Origin: Allium sativum
Taxonomy: Eukaryota; Streptophyta; Magnoliopsida; Asparagales; Amaryllidaceae
Length of the DNA stretch: 64,000 nucleotides
Reading direction: 5' to 3'
Assembly (NCBI GenBank): GCA_030737875.1
Contig: CM060915.1
Span: 628,620,786-628,684,785, forward strand
Shown here: in pieces, positions 1 through 13,115 of the stretch
Position numbering within the stretch: position 1 is the stretch's first letter
Layout: each line of letters opens with the position of its first letter
Made by a program: the position numbers and the translations under genes
Notes under the pieces: model-generated
Databases searched by the model: none
Told to the model about the DNA's origin: nothing
What the model saw: only the letters and a program-made list of their open reading frames with translations

Positions 1-753
1 ATCGAAATATCCCGAAGATAATTTCGATTCAACTCCAGTCCAATCCACGTATTGGAAATATCGATTATTGTTAAAATAACTTCCAAATTCAATTTATTTA
101 TTTTAAAAATAAATTGATTTCAATTCTAGTTCAAAACTAGTTCATTCCGATAAAAATCTATTTTTATCTTTTCAAATGTGGAATTTTCCAGCCCAAATCT
201 TTCCAATTCACATATTATAATTTTACACAAATTATAGATATTTTTAATAATTTTATCAAGGCCCGTACAGTCGATTTCCAACAACGGCCATCGAACTGCA
301 CTGACAGCGACCTTTTTCGAATTTGATTTGGACATAATTCCAAATCCAACCGTTAGATTTCAAATTTCTCATATTCATTGGAAAGCTCTTTTCGATACGA
401 ACCCAACGGTTCCGGTTTTAGGAGAATCCGACGGTCGGATCTCCCGCAATGTCCGTTTGAATTAAATGGTCGAAATTCACGAACTACCGCGGCGCGGCGC
501 GTTCTATTCAGGCCATTATATATAATATATATATATATTATATATATTTCGTCGATTTCCTTTTAAAACGAATTTTATAAATCGTTTTAACTTCGTTTCA
601 AAACCATTTCAACACTAATTCCATTCAAAGCCAAAATTGAATTCTTCTTTATAAATTCGTTTTAAAATTCATTTCTATTCAATTCAAATTTTAATTCAAT
701 TTGAATTCATTTCAATTCACTTTCAATTCAATTTGAATTCGTTTTCACTTCAA

Positions 754-882
754 TTCATTTCGAAATCCTTTTCAATTCAATTCATTTCGAAATCGTTTTC
801 AATTCAATTCATTTCGAAATCGTTTTCAATTTGATTCATTTCGAAATCGTTTTCAATTTAATTCATTTCGAAATCGTTTTCA
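754..882 (-). repeat. 27-bp tandem repeat, about 5 units (element J)
   Basis: Units start at 754, 781, 808, 835 and 862, each TTCATTTCGAAATCGTTTTC plus 7 variable bases. It is the reverse complement of the array that reaches 16 units in element A at the same LTR position. Confidence 0.9.
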
Positions 883-2912
883 AATCGATATAAATATCGT
901 TCACGTCGAAATAACGCATCTCTAATCAACACGGCTTTATATTTTTCAAAACTCCTTTATTCTATCCAACAAATGAATATTTATCCCATTCAACACATGA
1001 ATCTATATTTCTTTCAACACACGACTAATCTCAACACATGAGTACTGTCAACACATCACTATTTTTGTTATGTAAAATATTTTATAAAACTAGGGTATCT
1101 ATCGTTTGATTTTAATCAGATTCCTACTGAGGAGTAGTTCTAATTTTTAATATGATAAAGATGTAATTTTTATTATTTAAAATATTTTACTCAACACACG
1201 AATATTTTCAACACATGAACATCGTCAACACATGACTATTTCTATATTCAACACATGAATTTTCTTTTATAATATTCGTTGTTTTTCCCGATTGGAATGA
1301 GGCCCAATCAATCACCATATAATGTTAATTATATGGATTCCATACAACACATGTATATAATAGCATGGAAAAATAATCAATCATCAACCAAAGTGCACTA
1401 CACTGTATAAGCATCAAATATAGATATCTGACGCTTATAACAGCCTGTCAATCAATCGATCGACATATTCAATCAATCAGGATGAGTGAACTTCAAATTT
1501 CATCCCAACACCCGTGTGGGGTTTCAAACAATCAAACACAGATTTTATTTGTGCAGTTGGGTGATGTGTAAAATTTATCAACCCAATCAATATCAGTCAA
1601 ATCAGTGTAAATAAACAAATCGGCCGATTTGTTTATAAATATTTATTTATTCACTTTTACGTTAAAAATTATATTTTTAACGTCAAAAATATTCTATTTC
1701 AACACATGAGTTTCTATTCATTTCATTTACACAATAAAAGTGATATTTTATTTTTCTAACATATTTTAGGAAATTTCGGAGGCATAACGGCACGATACTA
1801 GAAACGGGACAAGGCCTAGCCTTATCCCCGGTCTAGTGAAGGCCCACGCCATTCACACATCAATCACATCAATTTCAATTCACCAAATAATTCAATTCAA
1901 ACCAATAACCTAACCAACCACACAATTAAACAATTTAACAAACAAGCCATCCATGGTCTGTGGATGACGGGTGTCGGGTGCTACTAAGCACCGTCTGCAT
2001 CCTAGTATATATATAAAACTAGAAAAGAAATTGAAAGGTGAGAAATTCTCACCTATAGCTATCCTAGCTCCACGGCACTCCTTTTAGAGAAGTCTTCGTC
2101 GTCATCGCATCCTTTTTCATCTTCGTTGCTCGCTTTCACTACCTATGTAAAAATCGAATTTTTACTTCGCTATTCCATATATAAAAATCATATTTTTATT
2201 TCGAAGTTCAATATATAAAAATCGAAGTTTTACTACTATGTTATATAGATAAAAATTATATTTTTATCACGCTATTTTCTATATAAAGATTTCGCCTTTT
2301 TAAATTTAAAGATTTCGCCTTTTCAAATATGAAGTTTTCACCTTTATAAAAATAAAGTTTTCGCCTTTCATCGCTATAGATTTCATCATTATAAAAATTA
2401 CCACTTTATCTCAACGTATATAAAATAAAAATCAGATTTTTATTTCGTTACATACACAAAGATGATATCTTTATATTCTCTATCCTATAAAGATTATATT
2501 TTTAATACTTTAAAAATATAAAAATCATATTTTTTTTTATCCTATATAGTAAAGACTATATTTTTAATACTTTAAAAATATAAAAATCATATTTTTAATA
2601 TTCTTATATAGTAAAGACTATATTTTTAATACTTTAAAAATATAAAAATCATATTTTTAATATTCTTAAAATACGAAGATCATGTCTTGCTCCTTCTCAA
2701 ATCAGTTTTTGCATTCTTAAGAAAACAATTTTTTTCATTCTTAAAAAAACAATTTTTGCATTCTTAAAAAAACAATTTTTAAATCTAATAAATCGATCTT
2801 TAAATTCTTTATAAATCAGTTTATAATCTCTCTAAAAATTCAGTTTATAATTTCATTATAAATCAGTTTATATAATAAATAAAATTCAGATAAATAAAAT
2901 AAAAAAAAAGAA

Positions 2913-3215
2913 ACTTACAGTATTTGGTAGGGGGGGGGGCACGCTCGAGTTCAGGAGGGGCCAAAGGAGGTGCGGCGATCGGTCAGGGGGTCGGTGCGGT
3001 TGCGTTAGGGTTTCGGGGGGGGTTCTGGAAGGACGCGGCGTCGGTTTACTGGAGGAAAGGGGAGAGAAGGGATCGGTCTCGCGTGGAGGAGGGGAGAGGA
3101 AGAGAGGGGGCGGCGCGGTGGAGGTGGTGGTGCGCCTGCCACCAGCGGCGGCTCTGGGGCGTGGACTCGCCCCCCCGTCGCTTCCCCCATTTTTCTTTTT
3201 TCTTTTTTCGATTTG
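2913..3215 (-). promoter_or_regulatory. GC-rich LTR leader ending in a 5' splice donor (element J)
   Basis: On the minus strand a GC-rich, C-tract-bearing block of about 300 bp ends with CTGTAAGT (GTAAGT at 2913-2918) and passes abruptly into AT-rich sequence. The same head (leader, then GTAAGT, then intron-like AT-rich DNA) is present in A, B and E. Its use as a leader exon is inferred. Confidence 0.5.
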
Positions 3216-4153
3216 ATTTTCTGATTTAATCGGGGGGAGTTTTATTTTTATTAATTTAATTATTTAATTATTTTATTTTAATTCAAAAAGTCAACTTTTT
3301 CAAACGACCTCTAAACGAGGTCCACCGACTGTCGCCCATAGCGTTTCACCCCCATTCCGAACACAATGGGATATGTATCGTAAGCTGATTCGGCTGTTAC
3401 AATCAGTTTTCGTTAAATTTACATTTAAATCACTATATTGAATTTTGAACGTACATTTCAAATTACTGGGGTCACATACTAACTAGAAAAATTCCATAAA
3501 AATATTTTCTAGCTTCGTATTGACGATACGGTCTTAACAAAACTAGTTTCGTCGAATTCTGAGACCGTTGGAAAAATGACCAATTTCCAGTCGATTAAAA
3601 TCAACTGAAAAGGTCAAAACACGTTTTCCTTTGCCACGCTCACATATTGATTCGAGAAATTATGAAATTTGGAATCTAGCAATAACTTGACATCACGGAC
3701 CCAACAAAAGTGGTTTCGTCGAAATCCGAGGTCATTTGCAAAATGTCCATTTTTAAGGGCCTGAATTCCATAGCGACTATTCAGAATTTTCAACTGGACA
3801 TATCTTTTGATTCTCGCTACGAAATTTTGATTTGTCGGATTCGTTGGAAAGATATCCACAATTAGATTCCATTATTTTTGGTTTCACTAAAATCCGGATT
3901 GTTTTGCACCCGGTACATTCAATTGAAGTTTGAAATCGAATTATCGAACTACCGCGCCATTTTCAATTCTATTTATAATTATATATAAATATTTATATTC
4001 TAACGACGACGTATATAATATATACGTTCGAATTATATTCAAAATAAATTTCTCGTCGATATTATTTAAAATAATCTATTTTAAATGTTCAAAATTCGCT
4101 AAAATTGCCAAAATAAAAATTTCAAACTGGCTCGCATTTTACGGGTTGTTACA

Positions 4154-5351
4154 AGATGGGTCGCCGGGGGTCTACAGGTGGTGGGACCACGGATGGCGGC
4201 AGCTGGCCATCGTGACTGGAGGAGGGAGGTTTTGGTCGATTTGGGGAAGAGGGGTTGGAATTTGAGAAGGGGGAAAGCTGGAAGGGGTGTGGGTGGCGTT
4301 AGAGGGGGCAGCAGTATTGGAGGGATTGGCGGCGGCGCCATCAGGTGGTGGCATGACGGAAAGACATGGGCGACGGGGGTGTTTCAGCGAGGTTTTTTTT
4401 CTAATTTGAAAGAATGGGTAGGAGAGAAGGGGGCGTTTACTATATAAATATATATATATATATATAATTTAAATAAATTCCAAAAAGTAACTTTTTATAT
4501 CGAACTCGAAATTGAACCCACCGACTGTCGCCCCTAGCTATTTGCCCCTATTCTGAACATAATGGGATATGTTTCGTAAGCCAATTCGATGATTACGATC
4601 AGTTTTCGTTGAATTTAAAATATAAATCTTTATATATTCAATTTAACCGCACATTTCAATTTACCGAGGCCACGTACAGTCGCTAAAAATTCCCGAAAAA
4701 TTATTTCTAGCTACGTATCGACGATACAGTCCTAACAAAACTAATTACGTAAAATTCTGAGACCTTTTGAAAAATGGCCATTTTCTGGTCGATCAAAATT
4801 GACTAAAACTGTTAAAACACGTTTTCTTTCGCCACGCTCACATATTGATTCAGAAAATTATGAATTTTGGAATCTGGCAATAACTCGACATCCCAGATCC
4901 AACAAAAGTGGTTTCGTCGAAAACAGAGGTCGTTTGCAAAATTTCCATTTTTAAGGGCTAAAATTCCATAACGACTATTCTGAATTTTCAATTGGGCATA
5001 ACTTTTTATCCCCGCTATGAAATTTCGATTATTCGGATTCGTTGGAAGGATATTCTCAAATAGATTCTAATATTTTTGGTTTCACCAAAATCCGGTTTAT
5101 TTGGAATCCTGTACATTCGTTTGAAATTTGAAATCGAATTTTCGAACTACCGCGCCATTTTCAATTCCTTTTATAATTATAAATAATTATTTATATTCTA
5201 GTGACGATTCAAATAAATATTTCCTTTCTAATTCTATTCGAAATAAATTTCTCGTCATTGTTATTTAAAATAAATCACTTTGAATAATCAAAATTCATCA
5301 AAATTGCCAAAATAAAAATTTTAAATTGGCTCGGATTTCTGGGTTATTACA
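4154..5351 (-). mobile_element. Element B, 3' LTR (start-proximal piece; rest lies left of J)
   Basis: On the minus strand the LTR starts at 5351 with TGTAATAACCC, immediately after B's polypurine tract. It runs left to 4154, where J interrupts it. It aligns with B's other LTR at about 52257-53437, including the block near 4160-4440 that is nearly repeated at 52257-52500 (GGGTCGCCGGGGGTCTAC in both). Non-coding. Confidence 0.88.
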
Positions 5352-5364
5352 ATCTCCCCCACTT
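5352..5364 (-). other. Polypurine tract of element B
   Basis: Read on the minus strand it is AAGTGGGGGAGAT, abutting the LTR start TGTAATAACCC. It primes plus-strand DNA synthesis in this family. Just upstream (minus strand) is the CCTTTTCGAGGACGAAAA motif seen next to the PPTs of A, C and E. Confidence 0.9.
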
Positions 5365-6375
5365 AAAACTTTTCGTCCTCGAAAAGGAACGGAGACGAAA
5401 GTTGTTTTACAAATCAACTCAGCTTTCATTATTTCCATTATGGCTTAAGTTCTTCAACTTTTCAGTTTCTAAGAACTTTTCAAATTTTTCAAAAATTTGG
5501 CTAACACCCTAAATTTTCCAAAAATTTCGCCATAACCTCCCCAGCACCGGGAGCTTCGGGATATTTCAAATAGCCTCCTATGGCCCTCAACAATCCAAAA
5601 AGAAAAAGAAACAGCCAAGGGCTAGCCAGTCGGCTCATAAAATCATCAAAAACCCAAGAAATACAATAAACATGTACCTATTTGTTGGGCATACAATTTT
5701 ATTCATCTTCTCTAGCCTACTTGCTATGACCTATTCAATGTAAGTACATGTATACGCATGCAAATGCGACAAATTTTCAATACAATTCACTATTTGGCTC
5801 CTTTCAGGCAAAGGTTTGACATTTAATTAATCAAGCAATATCAAACAATACAACCAGCAATCAATTAGTTGGTTATCTTTTCAAATTCATAACTTTGATA
5901 CATAGTCCAAAAATCAGATTTCTGATGTCAAATCACAACAATAAGCCCTATCTAATTTTGGTCCTCACACCAGTCAATTGGAAATATATAGAAATCCCAC
6001 TTTCGTCATTCGAACATGAATGCTGATGACGACTAGTCAATCATCAGAATCATCTCCGGGCGACTAGAGTGTGATATATATTTATCCAGTATATTAAAAC
6101 TTCAAATACACGCAGATCAAACGTATACGCAAAATTTTCATGTACTTGATTGTCCAAATAAATATAAAAATAATATTCAGATACGAATAATTGGTTTAAA
6201 TTTTCGAAACCAAAAATTGTTTTCAATTTTAAAAATATACTGTTCAAACTCGTTCTAGGATACTACTGATCCCATCTCTAACGAGTCATTCTCATTGGAT
6301 ATTACTAATCCAATATCTGATGAATTCTTTTGTTTGGTTCTAATGTGCCTTGTTCTCTGAGCTCTGTAAACCCAA

Positions 6376-6387
6376 GCTCTGATACCA
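6376..6387 (-). other. Primer-binding site of element B (tRNA-iMet)
   Basis: The minus strand reads TGGTATCAGAGC, complementary to the 3' end of plant initiator-Met tRNA, two bases after the LTR end ATTGTCACA. Confidence 0.92.
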
Positions 6388-7800
6388 CATGTGACAATTG
6401 GAAATTTCGCTCGATCTGAATCAATCGCTAAACCGACCAAGACCGTTCGAAACCCCGATTGTTTTGAGAACAAGCCACATCGGGACACAAACAGAAGGAC
6501 ATTTCATTGTTTATTACAACAATTCCATCAGATTACAAGAATATACAGAGTATGAATAAATATTACACAGAAAATATCAGAGATTTAAATTACATTTAAA
6601 TTCATCGCAGCGGAAAAATAACACAAAACCCAACCGAAAACAGATACATGGATACAGAGCATTTCGAATACCGCTTCAGCTGTAAATAAGGATCCAGTGA
6701 ATATAAATCTACAAAACCAAAACTACTAGCTGCTCGTGTCGAAAATAAGGGCACCCAGAGTTTACGTTAAAACAATAAACTCCAAGTCAGTCATGTGACT
6801 GGTGTGAGAACTAAAACAGTTATTTAAAACTTTACTTTAAATCAGATATATCAAGGGACCACGCCGTATAACACAGAACAGGTTTCCTTCCAAGAATACT
6901 AGTGCATATAACAAAACAGTGCAATGCTTTTTGAAAAAATGAAGCTATTATAAGGCCCAGGTCCTATCATACAATGCAATGCAAGCCGGGGAATAGGGTT
7001 TTCCCTTATAATAGCCAAACATGCTTGGTACATTTAAAACAAATCATTTGATACTATTATAAGTGCTTAGTGTATAAAACAACTTCAAATCATAAGTATC
7101 AATCATAGACGACATAAGTGCCCCATACCACTATGTCGCCATATATAGGTTCTATGATCAAAACCGCAAAGTCACGTATTGGAAGCAGGATTTCCATCTT
7201 TGAACCGAGGAAAAAGATAGTCCTCACCGAATTCGAGACAATCTAGCCCATGTCTCAAGCAAGTACTCAGTCAAGCCTTTGGATCGTCAGGGTCGGTCCA
7301 CCGATGTGGATTAAAATGCCTGAACATTGTGTTTCCCCGCCTTTTTGGGCGTAAATGTGCCAAATGACTCCATCGGCTCCACATAGTCACCGATATATCC
7401 GAGGTGCCTCGCAATCCAATTACCACATAAGTCAAACTCTCAGGGCGTGTAAAAACACTGACGCCACTTCTAGCTAGAAGGAAACGCATGCCCTCCCTAA
7501 TGTCCTCTCCCGTTTCTGGTTCACAACCAGGGTGTGAGGCTCGCGAATCAACGCTACTCAAAGCTATGCAACACAAGCCGTGCTTTGATCATCAACCAAA
7601 AGACTCTGCATTTCAACAAAATCCTTGATCATTTTAAACTTAGGCATGCTACAAAGGCAATTCACTCCATGCGATTGATATCCATCAATATATAACCTCT
7701 GAGCTCGTACATCTCAGAGAAGGGCGTTAAGCAAGAGAACAAATTCTCCGCCGCCAAACAGATAAATATTTAATAGAAATCAATCACATAGAATAAAATC

Positions 7801-8066
7801 CAATGTCAGACACACAGTCCATTTACAAGTCCTTTCTGGGTCTGAACGAAACTGGAGGCACCTTGTACCTCGCATATCCATCGATCTCCATGTACGTCTA
7901 GAGACCACTAACTGATTCCCTCCTCTTGGGTGTATGGCCCAATCATGATCATCAGTAATCACCCAAACGACGTGAAGACCTCCGGTCTTCAACTACTGTC
8001 TTCATCATCGACACATCGTTGAATCAGTTATTCAGAATGAGAAAAACCCGGCCTTCCTGAATAACC
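7801..8066 (-). other. Structured RNA domain in LTR of element B (two hairpins plus conserved block)
   Basis: Minus strand, in order: hairpin I with arms at 8055-8066 (GGTTATTCAGGA) and 8026-8037 (TTCTGAATAACT), all 12 positions pairing with two G-U pairs; hairpin II at 7973-7991, TGAAGACC paired with GGTCTTCA around a 3-nt loop; and the conserved block at 7801-7862 containing GGACTTGTAAATGGACTGTG-like sequence. Homologues lie at the same place in A, C, D, E, F and I. Confidence 0.6.
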
Positions 8067-8567
8067 CGCGTATATAATAAACAAGTGTTACACAAACACA
8101 ACATACACCCCATTCCAATTCAAAATATTCTTTTATTTAAATATTCTTATAACTTGGGAAAGGTTCCCATTAATTTTATCAAAGATAAATTCCTTAAATT
8201 TATTCTTTAATCTTCTTTTGAATATCAATTCAAACCAAATTATGGTTTATCCAAACTAGTCTGGATTAACGAACCTTACCGAAGTAATCATTTTTTTTAA
8301 TTTCTCAATCCCAACCTATTCATCCCATGAAGTAAAACTGGTAATGCTTCATATCTAACACCATGGTGTTATCGGTAAATTCAATTACCATTTCACGTTC
8401 AAATCTAATTAAAGATTTAGTTATCGCCTGGAGCAAAACTGGTGATACTCCATTCTCGATCATTTCAATCTAATTAAAGATTCATTAAAACTCCACTTGG
8501 TTTTAATCTTCCCAAAAATCGATATTAATGATTGTTTATCTTAGGAAATCATATCCGATCTTTAATC

Positions 8568-8778
8568 GGGTTAAAGAACCATTGTCATTTAAAACACGGT
8601 TCACGATAAACCCGAAATCACATTCCATTCCATTCCAATTTATTTTATTAAATTGGAAAACTTTACTTTGGAAAACTTCCTTTAAATCTTAACAGAAGAC
8701 TTATAAATTCCAAATCACATTTCACTGTAAATCGGGTTAAAGAACAAATGTCGTTAAAACACAGTTCACGATAAACCC
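8568..8778 (-). repeat. Two 46-bp imperfect palindromes (element B LTR)
   Basis: Copies at 8568-8613 and 8734-8778, bounded by GGGTTAAAGAAC and GTTCACGATAAACCC. The arms pair as GGGTT/AACCC and GAAC/GTTC. Counterparts occur once in F, three times in E and twice in each LTR of A. Confidence 0.7.
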
Positions 8779-8962
8779 CGTTTAATATTAAATACAAGGC
8801 TCTAAATAGAAAATATATCGGCTTATATTCAATATCAAATTCTACGACCAACAAATATCGTATTGGAAATAACGATATAAATATATCTTTCAAATTTCCA
8901 TAACAATATTTGTATAATCACGAAATCCAACATCGAAATATTCCTAAGACAATTTCGATTCA

Positions 8963-8967
8963 AACCC
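8963..8967. repeat. TSD of element D, left copy (AACCC)
   Basis: AACCC immediately precedes the D terminus TGTGACGACCCC at 8968. The same five bases follow the other D end at 49808-49812. Confidence 0.9.
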
Positions 8968-11559
8968 TGTGACGACCCCAAAACCCCGTATGACAGTGGC
9001 AAGGGTAATCTTTGGAATATAACACATAAACAGATAATAGCAGAACAGAAATAAATAAATACACCAAATAATGTACAATAGAATACACTGGATAAATGTA
9101 ATCATCAGAGTTACACAGTATACAAGATCATACTTAGTACAAATACAGTTCAGCTATACATAAATGTCTACAGCGGGAAACAAACATAATATGTACAATA
9201 GGAGCTGAACAACATAAAAAGAGATAAAATCCATCTTCAGCTCGAGCTATCCAGAAAGAGCCTGCTAAAACCTGAATACAAGGCTGCCCATGTAGAAAAA
9301 TGGGCAGTCGAGTTTGCAAGTGAAACGAACTACGAGTAAGTCATGGGACTGGTATGAGAAATCTACTTAACACATTTTATAATATGGCTAATCACAGGAC
9401 CACGCTACTTTCGTGGAACGGGTTTACTCCATTGGATTGCCAGTGCTTAAAACAAGTAAATCTTTTAAACATCGCAATGCTTTTTACAAAAATGAAGCCA
9501 TTATAAGACTCAGTTCCCATCACACAATGCAACGCAAACCGAAGGATAGAGTTTTTACCTTATAGTCGCCAAAATATGCTTGATACGAATAAAACAAAAG
9601 CATTTGAAATTATTACTAGTGTTATATGTTTCAAAAACAATTTCAAATCATAAGTATCAATCATAGACGACATTAATGCCCCATACCACTATGTCGCCAT
9701 ACATAGGTATACAATCAAAACCGCACAGTCACGTATTTGGAAATTGGATTTCCGTCATGAACCAAGGCAAAAGATAGTCTTTACCGAATTCGAGACGCTG
9801 TAGCCCATGTCTCAGGATCAGAACGCATCAACCCTTGGATCGTCAGGGCTGGTCCACTGATGTGGATTATTATGCTTGAACACTGCGTTTCCCTGCCCTT
9901 TGGGGCGTAAATGAGCCAACGAATGACTCCATCGGTCCTGGATCGACCGATATATCTGCGGCGCCTCGCAACAGCAACAACCACACAGGTGAAAATAATA
10001 TAAATGTAAGCCGGTTTAAGCACTGACACCACCTCTAGCTAGAAAGAAACGCATGCCTTCCCTGATGTCCTCTCCCGTTTTTGGTTCATACCGGGGCGTG
10101 GGGCTCACGAATTCACGTTATACACAAAGTTATGCCACACAGGTCGTGCTTTAATCATCAACCACAAGACTTTGCTTTTCAACAGAAGCCTTGATCACTT
10201 CATCTTAGCATGCCACACAGGCAATTCACACCATGCAATTGATGGCTATCAATCAAACAGAATGAATTCCAATGTCGGACACACAGTCCATTTACAAGTC
10301 CGTTCTAGGTCTGAACGAAACCGAACGCACCACATACCTCGCATATCCATCGATCTCCATGTACGTCTGGACGATCACCACTTATTATCTATATTTCGGG
10401 ATGCCTCCCAATCAAGACATCAGTTACCATCCAACCGAGGTAAAGATCTCCGGTCTTCAACCACCGTCTTCATCCTCGACTTCTTATCGTCGATTCAGTT
10501 ATTCAGAATAGGATAAACCCGGTCTTTTTGAGCAACTCGCGTATATAATAAAAAAGTGCTACACAAACACAACATACGCCTCATTCCAATTCATCAGTCA
10601 CTAACTGTAAATTAGTAAGAGAACGATTTCCCAAGTATTAACCCTGAAGGCCGAAACCAACATCAGATCAAAACCCAGGAAACAATTCGACTTAGCTAAC
10701 CTTCAGTTAGTTTCTAAATTTCACATTCTTAGGGAAAGGTTCCCATTATTTTTATCAAAGATAAATTCTTTAGTATAATTTTCATGTCAAACACACTCAA
10801 CAATCAAATATCTAATAAACCGGGTAAATTCAGTTTATTTCCATTCCATATTGTTTATAATATTTTATAACGATTTATCACTATTTTTATTTATTTGAAA
10901 ATAGCCAATTTATTCAAACGATGCTTCAGGCCATAACGCGGTCGTGGCACTGTTTTTCTTCAGATTTGATTTACACATATCTGAAAATCTAACCGTTGGA
11001 TCTTCACAAATTTTATATCATTAGAAAGATCTTTTCAAAACGAATCCAACGGTTTCAGTTTTGGGAAAATCCGACGGTCGGATCTCCCGGTACGCTCATT
11101 TGAAGTTTCGATTTTAAAATACGAACTGCAGCGTCGTTATTCGATTTAATTTAATTATATATATATAATCGATTCTGGCGTTTTTTTTCTTCAGATTTGA
11201 TTTAAACATTCCAGACAATCCAACCGTTGGATCTTCACAAAGTTGGTGTCGTTGGAAATATATTTCCAAAGCGAACCCGACGGTTTCGGTTTCGAGAAAA
11301 TCCGATGGTCGGATCTCCCGCACTAATTGTTTGAAATCACGATTTCAAAACACGAACCGCAGCTTCGTTATTCGATTCATTTTAATTATACTTATATATA
11401 TGAATATAAATATAATCTATTCTTCGATTTCAAAACCAAATTCTTTTCATACATTTGATAAAAATGATATTTTTATCCAACAAACATTTATTTCAACATT
11501 TCACTATTTTTAACAATTCATGTTTATAATGAAAATGTGATTTTTATTGTAAAACACAC

Positions 11560-11843
11560 GACTATTTTATATAGTTCATATAGATGATAAAAATATGGTT
11601 TTTATTATAAAATAATTTATTTCAAAACACGACTATTTTATATAGTTCATATAGATGATAAAAATATGATTTTTATTATAAAACAATTTATTTCAAAACA
11701 CGACTATTTTATATAGTTCATATAGATGATAAAAATATGATTTTTATAATAAAACAATTTATTTCAAAACATGACTATTTTATATAGTTCGTATAAATGA
11801 TAAAAATATGATTTTTATTATAAAACAATTTATTTCAAAACAT
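11560..11843. repeat. 71-bp tandem repeat, about 4 units (element D)
   Basis: GACTATTTTATATAGTTC recurs with G at 11560, 11631, 11702 and 11773, a constant spacing of 71 bp. It lies within the AT-rich part of the D LTR. Confidence 0.9.
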
Positions 11844-13110
11844 GAATGTCGTTCAACACATGAATTTCTATTCAACACCTGAATTTCTATTCAACGCACG
11901 AATATAGTTTCAACACATGAAAATAATTCTAACACATGAATATTATTGAAAATTTTGGCAGCATAATGGCAGGGTAGTTAAAACCGGGACCGTCCCTAGT
12001 ACGGCTCCTCGCTCTACCTCAAAGCCTCGCAGCTTTTGACAATGGGGATTTCATGCATCTAGTTCGCAGGCGGCATGTTTATTTTCTGTTCCACAAACTA
12101 ATCCTATGTGGTTTCAACCAAATAATTCTCAACCACAAACGGGTATTTTTCAGCCACAGTCAGTCAATTTCAACTACAAACAATTCTAATCAACCATTCG
12201 CTATCAACCAATTTTCACACCAATCACAACCAATAAATATCGTCCATGGTTTGTGGACGAGGGGCGTATATATATATAAGTATATTTCACTTCACTTAAC
12301 ACATATATAATTTTTACAATGCATAAATAACTTATACATCGAACATACAACTTATACAATGCTTATACATGAGGTGTACAATGCTTATATAACTCATAGT
12401 TCGAATATACAATTTATACATCGTCATTTCCATATCGTTTATAATTCAGAAATCTTACATTGTGTTCCACTCCACCAAAAATAGCAAAGGCTCAAAAAAA
12501 TATTCGGTCTCTTCTAGAATGTAGAAGACATCTGCACGAGTCCACTGTCTCTTGTTTCACTGAATTTCGTCAAGAAACGAAAAAGATATGATTTTTACAA
12601 TGAAATCAAAAACCGTAGCGCTTTAAAGTGCTATTAAATAGTTTAATATTATAACAGCCGTACCTCTCTGAAATTGTTCAAAACTAGGTATTGATTTTTC
12701 GCAAAATCCGTGAAGGGGTTGGACGATCGGGCTACGCAGCGCCGAAGGGGGCGGAGGGCGCACCTGCACGCAGTGGAGTGGGCCCACTCGGTGGCCCCTA
12801 CTGTCGTCGGCGGCGGCGGTTGAAAGGCCGCTCCTTCCTGGCGTCGATTCTCCTTCCATGCTCCATGATAAAGCCTCCAACTGGTATGGATTTGAAGCTA
12901 TCGCCGAGCTCTTCAAAATCCTCAACTGGGTCGAGGTATGAATCGAAGTGGTTTGGCCAGAAAATGGATGGGAAGGATTGAAGGGGTTTCCATCATGCGT
13001 TCTGAAGGTTTGACGGGGAGAGAGAGAAAAGTGATTAGCCTATCAGATTTTTTTTATTTTTTTTATAAATTTTAAAAATCCAAAAATACCCCTTCTCTCA
13101 TACGAACACC

Positions 13111-13115
13111 AATCC
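13111..13115. repeat. TSD of element C, left copy (AATCC)
   Basis: AATCC precedes the C LTR start at 13116. The copy after the C end (49008-49012) reads ATTCC, so the pair has one mismatch. Confidence 0.7.

Larger units (their letters stand above)
1..4153 (-). mobile_element. Element J: partial long LTR, inserted in the 3' LTR of element B
   Basis: Read on the minus strand, this begins at 4153 with TGTAACAACCCG and runs left past the window edge. It follows the same module order as the LTRs of A and E: an AT-rich head, a GC-rich leader (about 2919-3215), an AT-rich part with repeated ATAAAAAT-like words, the block with TAGTAGCACCCGACAC-like sequence, then a 27-bp array. Positions 1-890 are the reverse complement, with divergence, of about 24640-25450 in element F. 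The right flank AGATG (4154-4158) continues B's LTR, as comparison with B's other LTR near 52256 shows. The left end and its TSD lie outside the window, so LTR, solo LTR or full element cannot be decided. No protein is encoded. Confidence 0.85.
5352..6389 (-). mobile_element. Element B, non-coding internal region (1038 bp)
   Basis: This is everything between the PBS-side LTR end and the PPT-side LTR start. It contains the initiator-Met PBS, a conserved leader (ACATTAGAACC-like, then repeated GAATGACTCG, GTATCCTAGAACGAG), and the pre-PPT block with TTAGGGTGTTAGCC. No gag, protease, RT, RNase H or integrase motif is present in any frame. It is homologous throughout to the internal regions of A (1040 bp) and E (1036 bp once A is removed), which marks a non-autonomous family rather than a random deletion. 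Confidence 0.88.
6390..8967 (-). mobile_element. Element B, 5' LTR, U5-side piece
   Basis: On the minus strand this is the distal part of the 5' LTR, ending at 6390 with CAATTGTCACA next to the PBS. Element D splits it: sequence continues at 49808 after one copy of the TSD AACCC. Spliced length of the LTR is about 6.2 kb. It holds the family's conserved U5-side modules, including the two hairpins near 7973-8066 and palindromes at 8568-8778. Non-coding. Confidence 0.88.
8968..13115 (-). mobile_element. Element D: solo LTR, larger piece
   Basis: Minus-strand LTR with no internal region. Its 3' end (minus) is TTTTGGGGTCGTCACA, seen on the plus strand as TGTGACGACCCC at 8968. The remainder is 49013-49807 after insertion of C. 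Both ends are TG...CA and flanked by AACCC, so it is most simply a solo LTR left by LTR-LTR recombination; spliced length is about 4.9 kb. It shares module order with B, A and E but is clearly diverged and lacks the 27-bp array. A GC-rich leader lies at about 12660-13010. The conserved LTR block is at 10269-10331, and a degraded hairpin I at 10497-10537. Confidence 0.88.
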